A stretch of DNA of 64,000 bases from Macrothele yani (Eukaryota > Arthropoda > Arachnida > Araneae > Macrothelidae): positions 17,275,921-17,339,920 of the forward strand of contig CM077005.1 in the NCBI GenBank assembly GCA_039090855.1. The letters are read 5' to 3'. Below are positions 1-10,178 of the stretch, in pieces; positions within the stretch are counted from its first letter, which is position 1; every line of letters starts with the position of its first letter. The notes beneath the pieces are model-generated. The model had not been told where the DNA came from, did no database searches, and worked only from the letters and a program-made list of their open reading frames with translations. The position numbers and the translations under genes were made by a program.

Positions 1-20
1 GATTACAGCGAACTTTATTA

Positions 21-107
21 GATTTAGATGAACGTAAGAAATGACACTTCCAACATGAAAAGGTTCCCCGCCTCTGATTGATTTAGACGAACGTAAGAAA
101 TGACACT
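21..107. repeat. Two-copy direct repeat, 59 bp period
   Basis: A 28-base segment beginning gatttag at 21 recurs at 80 with one mismatch, so the period is 59 bases. Both copies contain the run gaacgtaagaaatgacact. No coding sequence is seen in the first 430 bases. The array may continue to the left of the window. Confidence 0.75.
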
Positions 108-437
108 GGCACCAATGAAATGTGATGCAACTACGAAAGTCAAGATTTCAGCTGCGCATGCGCAATCTAAAATCTGACCTTAAGATAGAAAGAAAAGCTG
201 AATCGCAAGGTGTTAGAGAGGGGGATACTTAACTTTTAGTACAGGGTATCCCACAGGTTACATACACCCCATCCTGTTATACACTCATTGTCATAAAAAT
301 CCGCGCACCAAGATGGAGGCGTCGGATTGAAATGAGATTTTAGTAGTGAGATGGTACATACCAAGAGCAGAAGTGATTACAATATCACAGCAGCAGGACG
401 ATTTCCTGCGGACATAAGGTACACATTCCGTTCAGCG

Positions 438-1346
438 TTAGTACCGCGTCGGACCGCTTCCTGCTCGGATACATGCGGTGATACGGTCCGGCATGGAGTC
501 AAAGAGACGCCGTATGTTATCCTGGGACAGATGGGCCCACACTTCTTGCAGCTGACGCTCTAATTCACGAACACTGGGACATGGAGAAAGCTGGCTGGTC
601 TCACACGTGCCCGTTGGGCGAGAGATCAGGTGATCTGGCAGGTCACGGAAGCGTCGAAGCATGACGTACAGTCCTCGGAAACCCGAACCGTGTAAAGGCG
701 GGCGTTATTTTGTTGGAAAAACAGCACATGGGGCCGCATGATGTTCTGTACGTAGCGCTGGGCTGTCATACGTGACGACAGCCCAGACCATCACGCCTGC
801 AGTTCGGGACGTGTACCGCTGTACAGTAAAGTTGGGATTGTAGCGCTCACGTACGGTTCTCCATGACACGGTGGTCGTCCGTTCCCATACAGAAGCGGGA
901 TTCGTCGTTGAAAACTATACGTAGCCAGTCCATAGCATTCCACGTTGCTCGCTGCTGACACCACTGCAATCGACGCCGACGATGGTCAGGTGTGAATGGC
1001 AGAAAACGTAAGGGAAGTCAAGAGTGCAGATTCGCCTCTGCCAGGAGTCTGGAAATGGTTCTGGCGGACATGGGAGTCCCTTGTACAGCCGCCACATGTC
1101 TCTGGATATTGGACAAGAACGTCGTTGCACCTGTGCGTACCGCTCTCACAGTCCTCTCTGCTGGCGGTGTGTCTGGATCGTCCGGAGCCAGTCCGCCGTG
1201 TCTGGGTGACTTCTCGTGTCCATTACTCCCAACACGATCGCATCGTACTGTGGCCACCCTGCCTCTCTCATCCCGACGATACGGCCTCGTTCAAACTCAG
1301 TCAGTTGCCCGTAAGCACATCTACGGCGGCTCCTCGGCATGTCCAT
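438..1346 (-). pseudogene. Tc1-family transposase pseudogene
   Basis: The minus strand carries pieces of a Tc1 transposase in order but in several frames. The N-terminal helix-turn-helix reads QLTEFERGRIVGMREAGW near 1300. A linker ending in ARTISRLLAEANLHS follows near 1020-1070. The first catalytic block reads FNDESRF near 900, and the C-terminus PSVRELERQLQEVWAHLSQD runs to a stop at 438. Tc1 proteins are usually about 340 residues, and the 909 bp span fits most of that length. The second catalytic aspartate region cannot be read cleanly, so the gene is dead. The wording resembles the family at 42394-43404. I could not place terminal inverted repeats with confidence. Confidence 0.85.
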
Positions 1347-1689
1347 CTCTCAGGGATCTTACCTGACTCTTACAGTGCACTTCAGCACGAATGTTGACTC
1401 CCCTGCGCAGCGCCTTAAAAGCCCCAAGGACTGCGATTGCAGCGCCGGTCTTGGACGAGCGGGCATGCGGAATCGCACGAAACTTTAATCATGCCTGCCC
1501 TCACCGTAGCTATTCGCGAAGTTTCATTTTACCTGCGCCACCGTTCGGTCTCCAGGCGCGTTCATTTCTTTAGGTTGGGGGATAAAAACGGAATGGCCCC
1601 TCGGTGTATGTTTGCGACATGGATTTTGGAATATCTTTGGGTGTCACTTTGTGAATATGGGGGCGGGGATGATGGGCCAACACACAATG

Positions 1690-1985
1690 GATATTGGCGT
1701 CTCCTTCACGATTATAAAGGGAAAGTAGAGCATACCAATAACACAGGGATCTAAGTCCGAAGGTCTACATCTAAGAGTAGTTAGCTTTAGTTTAATCAAT
1801 TCATAATAACATCATGTCTGGTCCAGCGACACTTTACTCATATAAAAAAAACAAGGAATTTTGCTATTTCACATTTCAAAAAGAATAAAGCTCAAATGAA
1901 ATTAACGATTATTATTCATACGTACAGAAATAATAATTAAATCGTTCCAAAAATCCAGATTAAAAGAATACGAGAAAATGGGCAA
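1690..1985 (+). repeat. Dispersed repeat, copy A
   Basis: This stretch aligns over about 290 bases with 46560-46825. Shared blocks include gattataaa, gcatacca, taagtcc, ctttagtttaat, gttccaaaaa and atccaga, in the same order and at similar spacing. No protein is visible. Just downstream, tacgagaaaatgg also recurs at 47685 and 47823, which suggests the family continues there. Type of repeat unknown. Confidence 0.6.
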
Positions 1986-2282
1986 TTTCTAGAGTGTCCC
2001 ACTGGGAAAAGGTCTCAATGGGCCAATGCACCGTTGCCTGCATTGTCTGTTCAGATACATTTTAACCTCACATACTGACTGACAATGCTAGGCTGTACTG
2101 TTTACTTATTTTTTAACAACTCCTAAATACACAATTTTGATATTTACCTAACACCAACACGTTCTAAGATGTGTACTAAACTACGTGGAATAAGTGACTG
2201 GACACCCCAAAGCAGGTGCAATGGTGTGTGTGCTCCCGCAGCAGACACGCGGTCGGAAAGGTTAAAAAATGCCAACGAAAAT

Positions 2283-2750
2283 ACGCTCAGATCAATCGCT
2301 GATAAAATGGCTAGCAAGAGAAAGCTCTGTTTGAAAACGGCGTTATAATAGGCACCTTAACTGGAGGTACGAGAATAGAGAGTATTGTTTTGCCATCAAC
2401 ACGTGGAAGAAATGTCAACAACAGTACGGTCAGATCAATCGCTGATAAAATGGCTAGCACAAAAATGCTCTCAGAGTTTGAAAAGGGCGTTATAATAGGC
2501 AGCTCACCTGGAGGTACAAGCATAGAAAGCTTTGATGTCAGACTGTGGTCTCTGCCATCAACACGTGGAAGAAATGTCAACAAGAGTACGCTCAGATCAA
2601 TCGCTGATAAAATGGCTAGCAGGAGAAAGCTCACCGAGTTTGAAAAGGGCGTTATAATAGGCAGCTTAATTGGAGGTATGAGCATAGGAAGCATTGCTGT
2701 CAGACTGTGGTCTTTGTCATCAACAAGTGGAAGATGGAACATTGCAAGAA
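2283..2750 (+). repeat. Three tandem copies of a transposase N-terminal segment
   Basis: Segments starting at 2283, 2426 and 2588 share acg.tcagatcaatcgctg, gataaaatggctagca and a following block with gaaaagggcgttataata. Spacing is 143 then 162 bases. Copies 2 and 3 translate to near-identical helix-turn-helix starts (ML/KLTEFEKGVIIGS). Copies 2 and 3 lie in one continuous frame, while copy 1 has lost bases. Copy 3 leads directly into the transposase relic downstream. Confidence 0.85.
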
Positions 2751-3512
2751 TTCACCTCGCTCTGGAAGACCCACGAAACTGCAACCCAAGGACAAGAGGG
2801 TGCTGCAGATCCGGAAAACCAGGTCCCGACCATTGTACGCCTTAGCACGAGTTCCAGGTGGACACAATCTTATGGTCTCCACGTCTCCACCAAGACCCTT
2901 CGAAGAGAGGCCTGTGCACTTTGGTATTATGGACGAGAAGAACCCCATAAACCTCTCATCACAAGGACCAATAAAGCCAAGCGGCTATCATGATGTCAAC
3001 AGCACAAAAATTCGACATTGGAGCAATGGCGGCAGGTGTTATGGAACGACGAATCCCGCTTCACATTATTCCGATAGGATGGACGTGTCTGGGCTTGGTA
3101 GTTACCCGGAGAACAACTGCTTCCGGAGTGTACAATGTTGACTGTGAAGCACGGAGGCGGTGAGGTTATGGTATGGGGCTGTTTCAGCCGGTACGCTGTG
3201 GGTCCACAGGCTGTTATTCAAGGAAACATTAACTCTGTGCTGTATAGCGATATCCTGGATAACAATGCTTCCAACGTTGCGGCAGTTCTACGGAGACGAC
3301 GATTGTTTCTTGCAGGATGACAATGCCACTTGTCATGTTTCCAAGGCTACAATGGAGTAGTATGAGGAAAAAGAGGTCTCGCGGATGGTCTGGCCTGCTC
3401 AGAGCCTGGACCTAAATCCCACTGAACACCTATGGGATGAACAACAGGTGAGGTCTAGACCTTGACGGGTGGCTGCTGTAATCTCTGCAAATGGACTTAC
3501 TCGCTACTGATG
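2589..3512 (+). pseudogene. Tc1-family transposase pseudogene
   Basis: From the third N-terminal copy the protein can be followed through frame changes. It reads KLTEFEKGVIIGSLIGG, then INKWKMEHCKNSPRSGRPTK near 2720, then VSTKTLRREA near 2880, then VKHGGGEVMVWGCFSRYAVG near 3140. The second catalytic block reads FLQDDNATCHV near 3310, and WPAQSLDLNPTEHLWDE near 3390 holds the final glutamate of the DD34E triad. It ends near 3512 with VAAVISANGL. At least four frame breaks make it non-functional. It is close in wording to the next relic at 3645-4664, so the two are probably members of one family in tandem. Confidence 0.85.
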
Positions 3513-3644
3513 TACACTATCTACCAACAATTAATTGGACAATTCGACGATATCTGCGGTCCTGATACACGTCACGGCCGCCGCCGTTAAATATCGTGTG
3601 GGAAACAACAACGCAACCAGTCGCATGCAAGATGCCACAGTTCG

Positions 3645-4664
3645 GAGCTCTCTGATTTCGAGAAAGGTGCAATCGTCCGGTATCACAGAAATGGCCGATT
3701 CATACGTGATATATATCCAGCGAGTTGAAGTACCCAAAACCGACAGTGGCCTACGTGATTGGCAAATGGGAAGACGAGAGGTGACTGTCGTAATGTGCCC
3801 CGACCCGGCAGACCCACAAAACTGGGAGTTAGAGATCGACGGGTGCTGGCCAGAGAAATTCAGAAGAACCGCACCAAATCGATGGGCCACATCCGCGAGG
3901 AGTCTCAACAGGCATCCGGGAGTGTTTTTTTGATGAATACCATCCGTAAGGAAGCCCATCTGCTCGGTAATCATGGACGTGCTGCCGTCCACAAGCCTTT
4001 CATCACCAAGTCCAATAGCGCTGCTCGGCTAACGTTGTGCAAAGAACGTCGACAGTGGACCGTTGAACAGTGGAAACAGGTTCTCTGGAGCGACGAATCA
4101 AGGTTCACCCTCTACCGTTCGGATGGCAGGGTCTGGGTTTGGCGTCTGCCTAGAGAACGCCTCCTGCCGAAATGTATTGTGCCAACTGTGAAGTTCGGCG
4201 GCGGTGGAATTGTGCTATGTGGGTGTTTCTCCTGGTATGGCATGGGACCCTTGGTCGCAATTCCTGGTAGACTCAACGCCGAAACCTACTGCACCATTTT
4301 GTATGACCATGCGCTTCCTACGTTGTGGCAGTTTTACGGGGTAGACCCATGTTACTTTCAGGATGACAATGCCAACTGTCATGTTGCGAGGTCCACCATG
4401 GCTTGGTATGGTGACAATGGGGTTAATGGAATGGACTGGCCTGCGCAGAGCCCGGACCTTAACCCTATCGAGCATCTCTGGGACGAGTTGGAGCGTCGAC
4501 TTAAGGGGTGCCCCCACCGTCTGAAATCGGTGAAGGAACTGACCTGTCTTCTCCAAGCCGAGTGGAAAAAAATACCGCTAGCCGTCGTACAACGCCTGGT
4601 TGAGAGTATGCCCCGGATGGTCGCAGCTGTAATCGCCGCTCGTGGAGTGTCCACAAACTATTGA
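3645..4664 (+). pseudogene. Tc1 transposase, near-complete, N-terminal frame break
   Basis: A 301-codon frame from 3759 to the stop at 4662 covers the linker and the whole catalytic domain. Visible marks are GRPTKLGVRDRRV, WSDESRFTLYRSDGRVWVW (first Asp), YFQDDNANCH (second Asp) and WPAQSPDLNPIEHLWDELE (Glu). Exactly 34 residues separate the second Asp from the Glu, as expected for Tc1 (DD34E). The helix-turn-helix start, ELSDFEKGAIVRYHRNGR at 3645, lies in another frame, so the DNA-binding half is cut off from the catalytic half. This is the best preserved transposase in the window. Terminal repeats were not identified. Confidence 0.88.
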
Positions 4665-4699
4665 AGGTGAATGAGGATGTAGCACGTGACGTCATCGAG

Positions 4700-5930
4700 A
4701 AGTTTCAGTTAAGTGGCAACAGTCCTTGCAAGTTCCTGAAGGACAAACACAGCTGGCTGTCCTGCAGTTGTGTAAAATGCGATCATTAGCGATCAATGTT
4801 AGCAAAAATATTGAAAAGTTAGACGCTTCAAAGGTAAAACATCTTTTAAAGGTTAGTTTTATTTATAAGTCAGTGATTTCTAGTAAGGCTGGGAACCTAT
4901 CTTTTACTTGTTCAAATGCTGTTGACGTGAAGTGCTTGTACTTATTGGGCCAGTCGTTTCACTTGTTGATTCGAAGTTTTCAAGTTGAATTTAAAAGGTG
5001 TTTGCTTTTGTTTTGCGTAGGTTTTATTGCTACTGACTATTTTCTGATAGAACACCCTTCAGAGTTTGTCTCTTAGTCAACAAAATTCCTAAATCAACGC
5101 TTCGGTATCCAATCTGCACTTCTGTGTGCTTGGGTTTTTCACCTTCAGGGATTTTTATTCAGAAGCTTCCTGGCTGATCAAGGAGGTGTTGAAACTTTTT
5201 ATAGAACTGAAAGTTAATTTGTTAGCCAATCTGGTGGACCAAGTTCCACCTTATGAGGCCAAAGCGATTTATTTCTAAAATATTAATAAATAACAAAATA
5301 AATAAAAACATTTTTCCCATTCTCAGCATTGCTTATTTGATAAGAAACTGGATTGCCAGGCCCCGTATTAATAGTGTTTAACATGTTCTCATGATGTGTG
5401 GTAAATGATTAAAACAATTTTATAACAAATAAAATACAGGAACGTATAATTTAGCGCCTTTATTTAACTATTTATTTTTTGCGCTTCTTGTTCTTTGTTT
5501 GAGTAATTCAGCTAATTTCTCATATTTTTTACTAAACTTTGGAAATAAAATCTCTGGATATTTTTACAAAATCACAGGCTGAATTTTTTTTTAAATATTA
5601 ATATTCAGCAAAAGAATATTTGTTTCCTTGTCCGTTTGCTGATGTACAATTACATTTTAAAATATACGTCGAATCTCATAGTTTATCTTTTTGCCCCCCC
5701 CCCCTTTTTTTTTTATTTTCTTCCTGACAATGGAAGAGACATGCCCCTCCCACGTCAGCCTCTTCCCCACAATAATTTGGAGAAGTCGGCGCCCCTGCCT
5801 CAAGCATATACTAAGAACATTCAGAGGTCAGGTGGGACAAGTTCAATGCAGTTGTGCGACTGTAACAGTTATTTTGCAGGGACTAAGGTATGCATTAACT
5901 TATACCACCAGACAGTTTTAAGCAAATGAG
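4700..5930. other. No recognised gene; AT-rich with C/T runs
   Basis: An open frame at 4726-5076 has no motif I recognise and sits in relic flank. Around 5696-5716 a C run is followed by a T run. No further element ends were identified. Confidence 0.5.
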
Positions 5931-5948
5931 CTATGGCTGCACCTGTTG

Positions 5949-5963
5949 CCGCCAGAGGGCGAG
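5949..5963 (+). promoter_or_regulatory. CTCF-like site upstream of Tc1 relic
   Basis: The sequence CCGCCAGAGGGCGAG closely matches the core of the animal CTCF binding consensus. It lies 80 bases before the transposase ATG at 6029 and just before a TATA box. This is a pattern match only. Confidence 0.4.
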
Positions 5964-5968
5964 GCTAG

Positions 5969-5976
5969 TATAAAAA
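5969..5976 (+). promoter_or_regulatory. TATA box of Tc1 transposase
   Basis: TATAAAAA stands 53 bases upstream of the ATG at 6029, a sensible distance for a transposon promoter with a short leader. The GC-rich block just before it (5941-5966) contrasts with AT-rich surroundings. Confidence 0.5.
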
Positions 5977-6028
5977 GGGGAAAGCTTAGTGCTTGCGACA
6001 GTAGTAGAAGTGATTTTTGGGTGACGAG

Positions 6029-6846
6029 ATGGGTAAAAAATGCCATTTGACGGACTTTCAACGTACGATGATTGGAGTTCGGAGCCATTGAGCGAGTATC
6101 CCCGAAACCGCCGCATTCGTGAAATGTTCCAGAGCAGCTGTTGTTCAAGTGTTTAAAGACTGGACTGTCAGCCAAAAAACTGGGTCTTTACGTGCAACGT
6201 ATGGTCGTCATCGACTAGTGACTGCTCGGGCGGAACGGAGAATGTCCAGACTGGTAACAGACAACAGAAGGGCAACAGTGCAGCAAATTACAGACCATCT
6301 TAATCAAGGATCCCCTCAAATGATCTCTGCACACACTGTTCGCCGTACACTGCATCAGATGGGATATGGCAGCCGAAGGCCTGTTCGAACACCTTTGCTG
6401 TCTGCAGTTAACAAGAGAAAATGTCTCCAGTTTGCACAGGAGCACAAGGATTGGACAGTTGATAATTGGAAACAAATTATGTGGTCCGATGAATTACGTT
6501 TTCAGTTGCACCATGCCGATGGCCGAGTAAGAATTTGTCGGAAACAGCACGAAAGCATGGACCCCAAATGCATTGCTACAACCCTTCGAGCTGGTGGAGG
6601 CAACGTTATGGTTTGGGGAATGTTTTCCTGGCATGCTTTGGGCCCTTTAATTCGTGTTGATCAACGTCTGACTGGCACATCATATCTAAACTTCGTTACG
6701 GACCAAGTGCATCTTGTCATGTGGATGGTTTATCCCAATGGCGATGACTACTTTCAACAAGATAATGTGTTCTGCCATAGCGCTCGTATTGTACAGGATT
6801 GGTTTCAGGAACATGCCGGTGAGTTTACTTTGCTTAGGTGGCCCCA
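6029..6846 (+). pseudogene. Tc1-family transposase, one stop, 3' truncated
   Basis: Translation from ATG at 6029 begins MGKKCHLTDFQRTMIGVRSH, then meets an in-frame TGA at 6089-6091 and continues in the same frame to 6850. Marks are VFKDWTVSQKTGSLR, the helix-turn-helix linker TVRRTLHQMGYGSRRP, then IMWSDELRFQLH (first Asp), GGGNVMVWGMFSWHALGP and YFQQDNVFCHS (second Asp). The frame breaks off at LLRWPQ, just before the block that should hold the catalytic Glu, where the Penelope-like element begins. So it is killed by one stop and by loss of the C-terminus. The remaining C-terminus is not found on the far side of the Penelope element. Confidence 0.88.
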
Positions 6847-6904
6847 ATAATTCTTGATGTCAACATATCACGCTTAAGGTACGAAAAATCATAAGTGGTG
6901 GGAC

Positions 6905-6933
6905 GTTTCGGTAGCGACTTCTACCTTCATCAG
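6905..6933 (-). other. Hammerhead-ribozyme-like core in Penelope end repeat
   Basis: On the minus strand this reads CTGATGA, then a stem-loop of GGTAG and CTACC, then GAAAC. These are the conserved pieces of a hammerhead ribozyme in the right order. One extra A sits between the first block and the stem. Stems I and III were not found, so only a core-like signal is claimed. Hammerheads are known from Penelope-like terminal repeats. Confidence 0.4.
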
Positions 6934-6991
6934 CTATGGAATGAAACACGTGGTATTAGCATCAGTTGTTGCCAGATTTAAAAATAGCTTT

Positions 6992-7252
6992 TCAAATGAA
7001 AAGTATGTTAAAAAGTGCGTCTGTATTACAATTACAGGTGTTAGGAGTAAGGAAGATTTCAATGCTTTCGCGGTACCCGAGGGCTTTCAGAGTACTGAAC
7101 GGAGCGATGCGTTTAATATTTTGCCAATCGGCAATCGCGGACGTATCGCTGATGATGGCTAAAATTGAAAGGGAGGTGGAAGGGTTGCCTTTCTTAACAT
7201 CAGCGATATGTTCCACCAATCGTCGGTAGATGCTTCGGTAAGTACTACCAAT
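6992..7252 (-). pseudogene. GIY-YIG endonuclease fragment of Penelope-like element
   Basis: Read on the minus strand from 7252, the frame gives IGSTYRSIYRRLVEHIADV, then KKGNPSTS, then ADWQNIKRIAPFSTLKALGY and RESIEIFLTPNTCN to a stop at 6992. The IGST-R-L-EH block is the second half of a GIY-YIG domain, and W-N-K-I then E-IEI is its usual C-terminal part. In Penelope-like elements this domain nicks the target DNA for insertion. The first part, with the GVY motif, is missing because the copy is truncated; the Tc1 insertion begins immediately before the YIGS motif. Confidence 0.72.
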
Positions 7253-7255
7253 ATA

Positions 7256-8979
7256 CAGTAGTGGCCAAAATTGTGGAAACCTTTTGTAAAAAGCGTATTT
7301 CTGAGGTTTGATGGCTCATAACATCACCTTTTTTTAGAGTAATACCATAAAATTATACATCAATGGAAAGATAATTTCATCAAAAAATGTAATGCAACAA
7401 AGTTTGCTCAATTATCTGTATTCTATGAAAAGTTATAGCTAAATAATCAGAAAAAGGAATCTCAACTTGCTTAGGTTGATATGAAATAGCTTTCCTTCAT
7501 TTGAATGTAGCCAGTGAGCATGAGTGTTTAGAGAGCCAATGAGGTGTCATCTTGTTTTGGCAATGAGCCAATCAGGTCACAGTAGGATTCAGCTATTGAT
7601 GTCATGTATTGGAGCTGAGAGGAGGACATTTGTCAGTGTGTTAAGTGACTGCTATAAAGGGTTTTTTTTGTGTGTTCTTTCATTTAGTGAGTTTGTAAAA
7701 TTTAATAAAATTAAAGAAATGGAGCAAAGAGTTGAATGGTCACCCAGAAAGCGATGTAAAATAGAACTATTTAGTGAACAAGGCTTCAGTTATGAAGAAA
7801 TTAGAAGAAAAATTGGTGGAAACTTAACCAAAGGTGGCATTTATAAATTTTTGAAGAGGTATAAGGAGACTCAGTCACTACAAAACCAGACTGGTAAAGG
7901 CAAAAAAAGGTGCACAACAGCAAGTGATGATAGAAGAAAAGACTGTGCCTAGGTGACAGAAAAAAAATCATCTGGGTGTATACAAGATGAAATGGTGCAA
8001 TACAATGTGGAGTTGAGTGCAAGGACTGTTCGGCACAGACTGCAGGAATTTGATCATCTGAAAGCTAGAATTCCACACAAAAAAAAAAAAAGCCGTTTTT
8101 ATCTTTCAAACAAAGGTTGAAAAGATTAAACTGAGCTAAAACCCAAGTTAACTGGATGGCGGAACAATGGGAGAGTGTTATTTGATGAGACCAAAATCTC
8201 CCTGTTTGGTAGTGATGTCATAAAATACGTATGGAGAAGAATCGGAGATTTGCATCCTGATTGCATTACATGTACCGTGAAACGCCCAGTTAGTGTTATG
8301 ATCTGGCTGGGGTTGTATGACATCAAACGGCGCGGGCAGGATTTGCGTGATTAATGGGAATATAAATGGCCAAAAATACATTAATGAAATACTTGAGCTA
8401 AAACTGAAGCCTTCTGCACGTGATCTTTTCCAACATAATGAAGCATTTATATTTCAGCAGGATTCATCTCCATGTCATGTCATGCAGCTGTGTGCAAAAA
8501 GTGGTTTCAAGATAATCATATTCCACTACTGGAATGGCCTGGGAATAGCCCAGACCTTAACCCCATCGAAAATCTATGGAGCCAACTAAAGAAACTTGTT
8601 AGTCAGAAGCAACCCAGCAATAAAACCCAATTATTGGAAGCAATAATTCAATCTTGGTTTCACATTATTACAGCTGGTTCACTCCATGGGAAGGCATTGT
8701 AAGGTTGTAATTAATGCTAAAGGTTACCCAACTGAGTATTAACTGACATGGTGAAAATTTTTGTATATCTCATTTTTTCTGTGTTTCATTTTTCTTCTTT
8801 ATAACTGCTGTTATAATACAAAATCCTTCATAAAAGTTATTGCATTACATTCTGAATGAAATTATCTTTCCACTGATATATAATTTTATGGTATTACTCC
8901 AAAAAAAGTGGTGTTATGAGCCATCAAGCCTCAAAAATACACTACTTCCAAAATGTTTCCACAATTTTGGCCACTACTA
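7256..8979 (+). mobile_element. Tc1-like element inserted in Penelope-like element
   Basis: The ends are inverted repeats of over 60 bases: the left starts CAGTAGTGGCCAAAATTGTG and the right, reversed, reads TAGTAGTGGCCAAAATTGTG. Both continue with a related stretch containing gatggctcataaca. A TA dinucleotide flanks each side (7254-7255 and 8980-8981), as expected for this superfamily. The element is 1.72 kb and holds one degraded transposase. Confidence 0.9.
7719..8702 (+). pseudogene. Tc1-like transposase pseudogene
   Basis: ATG at 7719 opens MEQRVEWSPRKRCKIELF and a helix-turn-helix (GFSYEEIRRKIGGNLTKGG), ending at a stop near 7950. The protein then resumes through frame changes: RTVRHRLQEFDHLKARIPHK near 8030, LFDETKISLFGSD near 8180 (first catalytic block), FIFQQDSSPCH near 8450 (second Asp) and WPGNSPDLNPIENLWSQLKK near 8540 (Glu). 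It ends near 8702. Several stops and shifts make it dead. This family differs from the other Tc1 relics here; its N-terminus lacks the common LTEFE start. Confidence 0.85.
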
Positions 8980-9037
8980 TAGCACTATTTTGAAATCTGG
9001 CAACAACTGATGCTAATACCATGTGTTGAATCCATGG

Positions 9038-9066
9038 CTGATGATGGTAGAAGTCGCTACCGAAAC
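9038..9066 (+). other. Hammerhead-like core, right Penelope arm
   Basis: The plus strand reads CTGATGA, then TGGTAG, loop, CTACC and GAAAC. It is the mirror of the copy at 6905-6933, and the stem II pairs are intact in both. The flanking arms have diverged, but this core differs only at the base after CTGATGA. Confidence 0.4.
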
Positions 9067-9125
9067 ACCCCACCACTTGTAATTTTTACGTAACTTAAGC
9101 GTGATATGTCAACATCAAGAATTAT

Positions 9126-9190
9126 TTTAACCATTACACCTCCCAGAACGACCAAGTTTCAAGTTTCCGATAAATTTGAATATAACTAAC
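9126..9190 (-). mobile_element. tRNA-SINE head fragment
   Basis: Reversed, this stretch reads gaaacttgaaacttggtcg followed by ttctgggaggtgtaatggtt, matching the start of the SINE head at 9990-10040. It is cut where the Penelope-like element begins, so that element inserted into or beside a SINE. Confidence 0.65.
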
Positions 9191-9807
9191 CATCACAGGA
9201 TTCGCTAGTAGAAGCAACCAGCATTCATCACGTTGCGGAAATGTACAATAACGAAAATGAATGTTTCTTGTGATAAGTAATGAAAACTTCAAAAATTTTA
9301 CTTCCCAATTTTATTACACATCTGACATGTACTGAGATGACTATGTTAGAATACAGGCATATAAAACTATGCCCACAATGTTAATGTACAGAATGATACA
9401 GTAAATGCAGATGGAAATCTAAGTTCAAAAGGGGGAAAAAAACTGCTCTGTATATATTAACATTAACAAATGAATATTAAAAATGATTTCAGAGTCCACA
9501 TTGTACATGACTAAAGCAAGGTACAAAGGTAACTAAAACTACAAACTTCCATCACCCCAGGAATTTACAGTGAAATTACTAAGAAAGAAAAAAATGAACA
9601 TTCACTGAAATAAAATTCAGAGCAGTTACTTTTTTGTGATGTATGTGATTTTACAAATTCTTTATGCACAATTACTTGCATTTCAAAATGACACTGATTT
9701 CAAAGAGTAACAGAACAGTATATTTGTTTCATTAAAATCACTGACACCATACTTAAAAATAAAAAAATAAAGCTGTCATGAAAGAAATACGGGATTACGC
9801 CATATAA

Positions 9808-10178
9808 TACAAATTTTGAAGATGACAATCCGATTTTTGGCGTAAATGTGACAAGGATGGTAAGTCAGATAATATTTGAAAACTTGAAAATTTTCATCGT
9901 CCTGAAGCGGGACTCGAACCCGCTCCAGGACGATGAATTTAACCATTTGAATTTAACCATCGCTCCAGGACGATGGTTAAATTCAAATTGATTGGAAACT
10001 TGAAACTTGGTCGTTCTGGGTGGTGTAGTGGTTAGCATACCTAGGCGTTTTCTGGGAGATGCGGGTTCGAGTCCCGCTCCAGGACGATGAAAATTTTCAA
10101 GTTTTCAAATATTATCTGACTTACCATCCTTGTCACATTTACGCCAAAAATCGGATTGTCATCTTCAAAATTTGTAAA
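9808..10178. mobile_element. Head-to-head inverted pair of tRNA-derived SINEs
   Basis: Bases 9808-9923 and 10063-10178 are an almost perfect inverted repeat of about 116 bases; only one mismatch was noticed. The right copy includes a full tRNA-like head at 10014-10084. The left copy keeps only the tRNA 3' part plus body. The spacer holds a short scrambled piece (tttaaccat repeated both ways). The body after the tRNA part carries gatgaaaattttcaagtttt. Transcripts across the pair would fold into a hairpin over 110 bp long. Confidence 0.82.
10014..10084 (+). other. tRNA-like SINE head (not a working tRNA)
   Basis: TTCTGGG at 10014 pairs with TCCAGGA at the end to give a 7 bp acceptor stem with wobble pairs. 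A box A-like tggtgtagtggttagc and a box B ggttcgagtcc (10064-10074) supply an internal RNA polymerase III promoter. The anticodon stem pairs cctag with ctggg, but the base before the anticodon is C rather than T. Body sequence continues directly after it, so it is a SINE head. Glu-type ancestry is a guess. Confidence 0.7.

Larger units (their letters stand above)
6847..9125 (-). mobile_element. Penelope-like element, truncated, inverted ends
   Basis: About 145 bases at 6847-6994 and 8982-9125 are inverted copies of each other; each outer end reads aataattcttgat and then gacatatcacgcttaag with small changes. Between them, on the minus strand, lies a GIY-YIG endonuclease fragment (6992-7252). 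A GIY-YIG domain plus an end repeat with tcggtagcgacttctac and catcagc is the Penelope-like pattern. 5'-truncated copies joined to an inverted copy of their own end are a known outcome for this class. A Tc1 element (7256-8979) has inserted at a TA within the endonuclease. The same end repeat forms the palindrome at 50691-50949. Confidence 0.75.

Noticed and set aside
10014..10084. Functional tRNA gene
   Set aside because: The base before the anticodon is not T, and SINE body sequence follows directly with an inverted partner.
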